This document shows positions 4,958-10,113 of a DNA stretch of 10,113 bases, piece by piece; position 1 is the stretch's first letter; each line of letters starts with the position of its first letter. The stretch comes from an uncultured Muribaculaceae bacterium. Lineage in GTDB: Bacteria > Bacteroidota > Bacteroidia > Bacteroidales > Muribaculaceae. The translations under genes and the position numbers were made by a program. The stretch spans positions 2,995 to 13,107 of the forward strand of contig CAJUIJ010000060.1 in the NCBI GenBank assembly GCA_910586175.1. The letters are read 5' to 3'. The notes under the pieces are model-generated. The model made no database searches and had not been told where the DNA came from. It was given only the letters and a program-made list of their open reading frames with translations.

Positions 4958-6493
4958 ATGAAAATTATAAACAAACAAGGAATACGTAAGATTGAGGAAT
5001 CCACTTGCGAGAATCAACAGATAAGCTCCATCGACCTTGTGGAGCGTGCCGCCAACGCCGTGGCCTGCGAGATTATATCGAGATTTCTGCCGACTCAGCG
5101 CATTGTAGTGATTGCCGGACCCGGCAACAATGGCGCCGATGCGCTCGCAGTGGCACGCATGCTCGTGGAGCAAGGCTACAGGCGTGTGGAGATTTTCCTC
5201 TTCAATGTGACCGGCAAGCTCTCGCACGACTGCAACGAGGAGTCTAAACGTCTCCTCGCCATGGACAACATTGACTTCACCGAAATAACACGCGAGTTCA
5301 ACCCGCCTTATCTCGGCGAGAATGATGTGGTGGTCGACGGCATGTTTGGCTCAGGCCTCAACAATACTCTCCAGGGGGGCTTCGTATCCGTGGCCCGTTA
5401 TATCAATGAGTCAGGGGCTTTCGTAATCTCTATCGACATCCCCTCCGGCCTGTTCTGCGAATGGAACTCGCACCAGAATCTCCGCGATGTGGTCCATGCC
5501 GACCTTACTCTCGCTTTCCAGCTCCCCAGGCTATCTTTCTTCTTCGCCGAAAACCATGACGTGCTCGGCGAATGGAAACTAATAGACATCGACCTCGACC
5601 AGGCCATGATAAAGTCAGATAAGACCAACACCGGCTTCTATCTGATAGACTCACGCAATATATCCCCCTTCCTGAATCCACGCCTACCTTTCACCGGCAA
5701 GCGCGACTATGGCTCGGCCTTGATTTTCGCCGGCTCCACCGGCATGATGGGGGCTGCCGTAATGGCTTCGAGGGCCTGCATGAAGAGCGGTGCCGGTCTC
5801 GCCACCGTGCATTCCGCACACCGCGGCATGCAGATATTGCAGACTGCAGTGCCCGAAGTGATGTTCGAGCCTGACCGCAATGAGCATTTCATATCAGATA
5901 TGAAGATTCACCATAAGCATCAGGCAGTGGCGGTAGGCCCCGGCATAGGCACCCAGGATATTACCATCAACGCGCTCGAACGCTTGCTCCAGAATTGCCC
6001 CTCCCCTCTCGTGCTCGACGCAGATGCCCTCAACTGCATCGCCGAGCGACCGGCCCTTCTCTCTCTCATACCACCGAAGACTGTCATTACCCCGCATGTA
6101 GGAGAGTTTGACAGGCTCTTCGGCGAACACAAGAATTCGGAGAACCGCCTGAAGACGGCTATCGAGAAGGCCCGCATGTACAATATCATAATCGTGCTCA
6201 AAGGGCATTACACCGCCGTGGTGCGCCCCACCGGTCGCGTATATATCAATTCAACCGGCAATCCGGGCATGGCCACCGCCGGCTCGGGCGATGTGCTAAC
6301 CGGTATCATAACGGCGTTTCTCGCCCAGGGCTATCTGCCTGAGTATGCCGCCACCGTTGGCGTTTACGTGCACGGGCTTGCCGGAGACATGGCCGCCGAG
6401 AAACTCGGCGAATTCGGCATGACCGCTTCCGACATCTCCGACAATGTGGGCCGTGCCATACATTCCATACTCCTCTCCAAGAAATCTAAATAA
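4958..6493 (+). CDS. nnr: Bifunctional NAD(P)H-hydrate epimerase / ADP-dependent NAD(P)H-hydrate dehydratase
   Basis: This 511-residue metabolite-repair enzyme restores NADH and NADPH that have become hydrated (NADHX/NADPHX). The N-terminal YjeF_N epimerase domain (about 1-215) interconverts the R and S hydrates. It shows AGPGNNGADAL (53-63), DGMFGSG with Asp127, and an IDIPSGL loop. The C-terminal ribokinase-like dehydratase domain (about 230-505) removes water using ADP. It shows KRDYGSALIFAGS, AVGPGIG, LDADALN, TPHVGEF, and the signature TAGSGDVL with the likely catalytic Asp445. Length and domain order are those of E. coli YjeF/Nnr and the Bacteroidetes orthologues. The GAD in place of the more usual GGD in the first motif is a mild variant. 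The ATG at 4958 sits about 63 nt after a predicted transcription start. It is the first gene of a tight cluster. Confidence 0.95.
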   Translation: MKIINKQGIRKIEESTCENQQISSIDLVERAANAVACEIISRFLPTQRIVVIAGPGNNGADALAVARMLVEQGYRRVEIFLFNVTGKLSHDCNEESKRLLAMDNIDFTEITREFNPPYLGENDVVVDGMFGSGLNNTLQGGFVSVARYINESGAFVISIDIPSGLFCEWNSHQNLRDVVHADLTLAFQLPRLSFFFAENHDVLGEWKLIDIDLDQAMIKSDKTNTGFYLIDSRNISPFLNPRLPFTGKRDYGSALIFAGSTGMMGAAVMASRACMKSGAGLATVHSAHRGMQILQTAVPEVMFEPDRNEHFISDMKIHHKHQAVAVGPGIGTQDITINALERLLQNCPSPLVLDADALNCIAERPALLSLIPPKTVITPHVGEFDRLFGEHKNSENRLKTAIEKARMYNIIIVLKGHYTAVVRPTGRVYINSTGNPGMATAGSGDVLTGIITAFLAQGYLPEYAATVGVYVHGLAGDMAAEKLGEFGMTASDISDNVGRAIHSILLSKKSK

Positions 6494-6517
6494 AAAAACA
6501 TCACAAAATCCTTGACA

Positions 6518-7615
6518 ATGAAGACCTTCAATTCGCTGCTCGCCGTTGCCATGCTGCTCTTATCGACATTAGTACCGCCGATTGCCCTTGCCCAGAACAC
6601 CCGCGTACTCACCGCCGACAAGCATAATGAGTATGGACTCGTATACTCGCTCCCCATCACTTCCGTGCGCTTCGACATAAAGGCCCGTCACACCACATTC
6701 AAGGCCGGACCTTTCTTCCAGTATGCCAAGAAGTATATCGGCACCGACAAGGTAATCAAGGAGAACTCCGAGAAGTGGGAGATACTCTCCGTAACGGCTA
6801 CCCCTGTCGGCATGGCCGACCCCGACAACCAATATCTGATGCAGCTCAAACCGGGCGCGCTGACTTATCTCTGCGTGGCCAACGACGGCATGCTGCTCGC
6901 CATAAACAAGGAGGTCGATGCTCCGCAACCAAGCATGACTGAGGGAAATACCATCGAGCAGGAGGCTATTGACCCTAAAGAATATCTGCAATATGTAAAT
7001 GAGGATTTCCTCGCTTCTCAGTCCTCGGCCAAGCAGGCTCAGATGCTCTCCGAAAGCCTTATGGAGGTGCGTGATTCCAAGATTTCGCTCACCCGCGGCA
7101 CTGCCGAGACCATGCCTTCAGATGGACGCCAGCTCGAACTTATGCTCAACTCCCTCTCGCATCAGGAAGCGGCAATGACGGCTGCATTCATCGGCACTAC
7201 CGAGGTGGAGTCAGTGACCCGCTCTTTCACTTTCACCCCCGACGAGGAGGGAAAGTCCACCCTTTTCAGGCTATCTGATTTCGCCGGCTTCGTAGACTCC
7301 GACGACTATTCAGGCGAACCTGTATATATCAATGTCAAAGTGACAGCCAAGGGAGAACTCCCCGTTGACTCCAAGGGGGAGGAGAAGAAGTTTCCTAAAG
7401 ATGGCGTGGCCTATGTGATTCCCGGAACTGCCAACATATCTCTCACCTGCGGCGGTCGCACGCTGTGGCAGGGCGACGTGGAGTGCTCACAGTTCGGAAC
7501 TGTGTTCGGCCTTCAGCCCTCAATCTTCAGCGACCGCAAGGCTCGCTCTTTTGCCACTTTCAATCCCGCCACGGGAGCGCTGATGCAAATCGGAGAACTG
7601 AACGATGGAGAATAG
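6518..7615 (+). CDS. DUF4831 family exported protein
   Basis: This 365-residue protein has a clear signal peptide: Lys-2, a hydrophobic core at about residues 6-20, and probable signal peptidase I cleavage after ALA (residue 25), leaving Gln at the new N-terminus. No lipobox cysteine is present, so the mature protein is probably periplasmic or secreted. The region after EYGLVYSLPITSVRFDI and the KAGPFFQYAKKYIG stretch match my recollection of DUF4831, a family of about 340-370 residues seen in Bacteroidales; its function is unknown. I chose ATG at 6518 rather than the in-frame TTG six bases upstream, because ATG gives a normal signal-peptide start. It begins 24 bp after the nnr stop, and its last 11 bp overlap xseA, so translation of the two genes is probably coupled. 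Why an exported protein sits between two cytosolic enzymes is unclear. Confidence 0.85.
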   Translation: MKTFNSLLAVAMLLLSTLVPPIALAQNTRVLTADKHNEYGLVYSLPITSVRFDIKARHTTFKAGPFFQYAKKYIGTDKVIKENSEKWEILSVTATPVGMADPDNQYLMQLKPGALTYLCVANDGMLLAINKEVDAPQPSMTEGNTIEQEAIDPKEYLQYVNEDFLASQSSAKQAQMLSESLMEVRDSKISLTRGTAETMPSDGRQLELMLNSLSHQEAAMTAAFIGTTEVESVTRSFTFTPDEEGKSTLFRLSDFAGFVDSDDYSGEPVYINVKVTAKGELPVDSKGEEKKFPKDGVAYVIPGTANISLTCGGRTLWQGDVECSQFGTVFGLQPSIFSDRKARSFATFNPATGALMQIGELNDGE

Positions 7616-8912
7616 CCTGACACTCTCGCAGTTCCAGCAACTGCTCGGCAATGCCATCCGCACAGCACATGGCTTGCAAAATGTGTGGGTGCAAGCAGAA
7701 TTCAGCGACCTGCGCTTCAACGGCGGACATTGCTACATGGAGCTGATTGAGAAGGATGCCGCAGGCACCACCCGTGCCAAAATCAGGGCAATGATATGGG
7801 CCGGCACCCTCGCCATGATTCGTCGTAAGTTTTTCGACGCCACGGGGCGTGACATAGCCTCCGGCCTAAAGGTGCTCGTGCGCGGCTCCGCCTCGCATCA
7901 TAATCTCTACGGCCTCTCTTTCACCATATCCGACATAGACCCCTCCTACACGCTCGGCGATATGGAGCGACTCAGACGCGAGATTCTTGAACGTCTCACT
8001 CGTGAGGGTGTAATAAATTTCAACAAGTCGCTACCCGTACCATACACTCCCCAGCGCATTGCCGTAATCTCTGCCGAGGGTGCCGCCGGTTATGGCGACT
8101 TCATCAACCAGATTCATAACAATCCTGACGGATTTGCCATTTATCCGGTGCTATTTCCGGCTGTGCTTCAAGGTGAACGCACCGCTCCTTCGGTCATCGC
8201 CGCCCTCGACATGGTGGAGCAGACGCCGTTCGACTGGGATGCTGTGGTTATAATACGTGGCGGAGGTGCCACCACCGACCTCAATGGCTTTGACAATTAT
8301 GAGCTGGCAAGAAGGGTGGCCACTTTCCCTCTACCTGTAATTGTAGGCATAGGTCACGAACGTGACCGCACCGTACTCGACGAAATTGCCTGCATCCGCT
8401 GCAAGACCCCGACTGCCGTGGCAGCTTGGATTGTCGACTCGCTGCGCAATGCCAATGCACATACCACAGAAATTGTGCGTCGCATAGCGGCTTTCGGAGC
8501 CAACGCACTTAAGGGTGAGCATATCAGGTTGACCAACCTCTCGCAGCAAATTCCGGCATCTGCACGCAACGTAGTGCTTCGCAACAATATGCGTATCGAC
8601 AGGCTCGGCAACTCGATACCGAATATTATAAAGAACAGGCTGACAAGACATCAACTCACTCTGAACTCGCTGCAATCGCGCATCGAGAATGCAGGTAAGT
8701 CGGCCATCCGCACCCAGCAGCTGAGACTCCAACGGCTCTCAGATATGCTGAGGCTCCTGAGCCCCCAAAACACCCTGCAACGCGGCTACTCCATAACCCG
8801 TTGCAACGGCAAGGCTGTCCGCTCAGCCGCACAGCTCTCCGCAGGCGATACCCTCGTGACAATCCTGCCTGACGGCTCTGTGAAATCAACAATCACCGAA
8901 TCAGAAATATAA
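7605..8912 (+). CDS. xseA: Exodeoxyribonuclease VII large subunit
   Basis: This 435-residue catalytic subunit of exonuclease VII degrades single-stranded DNA from either end in a metal-independent manner and works with several copies of the small subunit. The N-terminal OB-fold DNA-binding domain (about 1-105) contains VWVQAEFSDLRFNGGHCYMEL. The catalytic domain shows IAVISAEGAAGYGDF, RGGGATTDLNGFDNYELA (starting at Arg218), GIGHERDRT (248-256) and KTPTAVAAW. A long helical region follows, and the conserved tail LQRGYSI leads into a small beta-rich end (LSAGDTLVTILPDGS). Length is typical. The start overlaps the DUF4831 gene by 11 bp and has a GGAG-like site at 7592-7595, one of the few Shine-Dalgarno-like sites in the window. 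xseB follows after 6 bp. Confidence 0.96.
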   Translation: MENSLTLSQFQQLLGNAIRTAHGLQNVWVQAEFSDLRFNGGHCYMELIEKDAAGTTRAKIRAMIWAGTLAMIRRKFFDATGRDIASGLKVLVRGSASHHNLYGLSFTISDIDPSYTLGDMERLRREILERLTREGVINFNKSLPVPYTPQRIAVISAEGAAGYGDFINQIHNNPDGFAIYPVLFPAVLQGERTAPSVIAALDMVEQTPFDWDAVVIIRGGGATTDLNGFDNYELARRVATFPLPVIVGIGHERDRTVLDEIACIRCKTPTAVAAWIVDSLRNANAHTTEIVRRIAAFGANALKGEHIRLTNLSQQIPASARNVVLRNNMRIDRLGNSIPNIIKNRLTRHQLTLNSLQSRIENAGKSAIRTQQLRLQRLSDMLRLLSPQNTLQRGYSITRCNGKAVRSAAQLSAGDTLVTILPDGSVKSTITESEI

Positions 8913-8918
8913 TTTCAT

Positions 8919-9131
8919 ATGAACAACAAACCGGAAAAATATAGCGAGGCTGTGGCCGAACTCGAAGCCATACTCCGCAAGATGGAGTCTGACCAGTGCG
9001 ACATAGACTCTCTCTCAAATTATACGACTCGCGCACTCGAACTCCTGAAGTTCTGCAAGGAGCGTCTATTCAAAATCGACTCCGAGGTGGAGAAGTGCCT
9101 ACAGGCCCTTCAGGATTCCCTCGCAAATTAG
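8919..9131 (+). CDS. xseB: Exodeoxyribonuclease VII small subunit
   Basis: This 70-residue, fully helical protein has the XseB pattern: an early YSEAVAELEAILRKMES stretch (8-24), a short turn (DQCDIDSLSNYT), and a second helix ALELLKFCKERLFKIDSEVEK (39-59). It forms the helical hairpin that packs on the long helical region of XseA and is needed for exonuclease VII activity. The length is normal for the family. It lies 6 bp after xseA in the usual order, so the two are co-transcribed and almost certainly form one complex. Confidence 0.95.
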   Translation: MNNKPEKYSEAVAELEAILRKMESDQCDIDSLSNYTTRALELLKFCKERLFKIDSEVEKCLQALQDSLAN

Positions 9132-9166
9132 AGTCCCTGTCTTAACCATGTAACTCATCAATCACT

Positions 9167-10113
9167 ATGAAAATCGAAAAAAGGAGTGTCAAGTCTTCAG
9201 CAGGAGACATCACCATCTATAAGATTATCAACAGCCATGGCGCATGGGTGGAGCTTTCTTCTCTCGGTGCAGGCATATTGGGCGCAGGTGTGCCTGACAA
9301 GGATGGAAAAATCGAGAATGTGGCTCTCGCTTATGCCGACCCGGCTGACTATATGGCCGACGGCCCTTGCCTCGGCAAGTGTCCGGGCAGATATGCCAAC
9401 CGCATAGCCAGCGGAAATCTCACTGTTGACGGCAAGACTTACCAACTCGCCGTCAACAACGGCCCAAACCATCTGCATGGTGGCCCCGACGGTTTTCAGA
9501 ACAAGCTCTGGGACTCTCTCGAGACTCCCGACGGCGTGGAGTTCTCTTACCGCTCGGCAGATGGCGAGGAGAATTATCCGGGCAATCTTGCTGTCAAGGC
9601 TATCTATGGCTGGAGCGATGACAACACACTGACATTGCGTTTCGAGGCTGAGTCTGATGCCGACACGGTGGTCAACCTTACCAATCACGCATACTGGAAC
9701 CTGCGTGGTGCAGACTCCGGCTCCATCCTCGACCACGAACTGCGCCTGCGCGCCGCCAAGTGGCTCCCCACCGACTCCACGCTTATCCCCTCGGGTGAGC
9801 TGCGCGACGTGGCCGGATCACCGATGGACTTCCGCGAGGTCAAGACTGTGGGCCGCGACATCAAGGCTGACTTCGATGCCCTCCGATATGGCAAAGGCTA
9901 TGACAATTGCTGGGCTATCGACGATTGGAAGCCGGGCAAGATGAGCGAAGAGGCAGTGGTGCTTCGCGACCCGGTGTCGGGCCGCAAACTCACCGTGGAC
10001 TCTGACCAGCCCGGCGTGCAGATATACTCCGGCAACTGGCTCGCCGGCTCACCGCTCAACCACTCCGGCCGCCCCTACGAAGACTACGAGGGTGTGGCGA
10101 TAGAGATGCAAGG
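9167..10113 (+). CDS. galM: Aldose 1-epimerase (mutarotase), 3' end beyond the window
   Basis: The reading frame is open from ATG 9167 to the window edge: 315 complete codons, with probably a few dozen more missing. The enzyme interconverts alpha and beta anomers of aldoses such as galactose and glucose, feeding the Leloir pathway. Family motifs are present: GRYANRI (substrate-binding Arg), NHLHGG (101-106, catalytic His104), NLTNHAYWNL (His174, the second active-site His), YDNCW (Asp246), and GVAIEMQ with Glu313 as the likely catalytic base. All expected active-site residues therefore lie within the window. No signal peptide is evident, so it is cytosolic, unlike some Bacteroides mutarotases that carry a lipoprotein signal. 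It starts 35 bp after xseB with no visible promoter or terminator between, so it is probably the next gene of the same operon. No galK or sugar transporter is in view. Confidence 0.94.
   Translation, partial: MKIEKRSVKSSAGDITIYKIINSHGAWVELSSLGAGILGAGVPDKDGKIENVALAYADPADYMADGPCLGKCPGRYANRIASGNLTVDGKTYQLAVNNGPNHLHGGPDGFQNKLWDSLETPDGVEFSYRSADGEENYPGNLAVKAIYGWSDDNTLTLRFEAESDADTVVNLTNHAYWNLRGADSGSILDHELRLRAAKWLPTDSTLIPSGELRDVAGSPMDFREVKTVGRDIKADFDALRYGKGYDNCWAIDDWKPGKMSEEAVVLRDPVSGRKLTVDSDQPGVQIYSGNWLAGSPLNHSGRPYEDYEGVAIEMQ

Noticed and set aside
6512..6517. TTG start for the DUF4831 gene
   Set aside because: It would add only two residues before a normal ATG (6518) that begins a standard signal peptide.

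Overview
The window looks like a chromosomal segment from a Bacteroidales bacterium, with a gut Muribaculaceae-like relative as the best guess. The evidence is: a fused MurF-alanine racemase; DUF4492 and DUF4831 proteins, which I know essentially from this phylum; Bacteroidetes-type promoters (TTTG, about 19-20 nt, TAnnTTTG); start codons mostly lacking Shine-Dalgarno sites; and fairly GC-rich genes separated by AT-rich spacers. Every recognised gene is on the + strand. I identify families by motif memory, since no search was possible.

Layout. Positions 1-73 hold a 9-bp tandem repeat, followed by a small one-TM DUF4492 protein (86-307) with its own terminator (343-380). A gene-free stretch of about 800 bp follows (308-1103). 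Its first half holds a good Bacteroidetes promoter (464-494) and, about 230 nt later, a very strong GNRA-loop terminator (693-726) with no convincing ORF between. This is a candidate small RNA. Its second half (731-1000) is a mosaic of inverted and direct repeats that looks like a REP/MITE-type non-coding element. After that comes the murF-alr fusion (1104-3575), a spacer made almost wholly of two tandem repeats (3580-3699), and a GT4-type glycosyltransferase (3702-4880).

A second promoter, placed across the end of the glycosyltransferase gene (4858-4889), begins a compact cluster: bifunctional NAD(P)HX epimerase/dehydratase (4958-6493), secreted DUF4831 protein (6518-7615), exonuclease VII large and small subunits xseA and xseB (7605-8912 and 8919-9131), and an aldose 1-epimerase cut by the window end (9167-10113+). 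Gaps of 24, -11, 6 and 35 bp suggest one operon.

How they work together. MurF-Alr makes D-Ala and adds D-Ala-D-Ala to the peptidoglycan precursor, and the glycosyltransferase probably builds a surface glycan, so the left part leans to the envelope. The right cluster is housekeeping and damage handling: repair of hydrated NAD(P)H, processing of single-stranded DNA, sugar anomer interconversion, and one uncharacterised exported protein. I see no defence system, CRISPR array, prophage or transposase. The coding part is ordinary, and the parts worth a second look are the non-coding ones.
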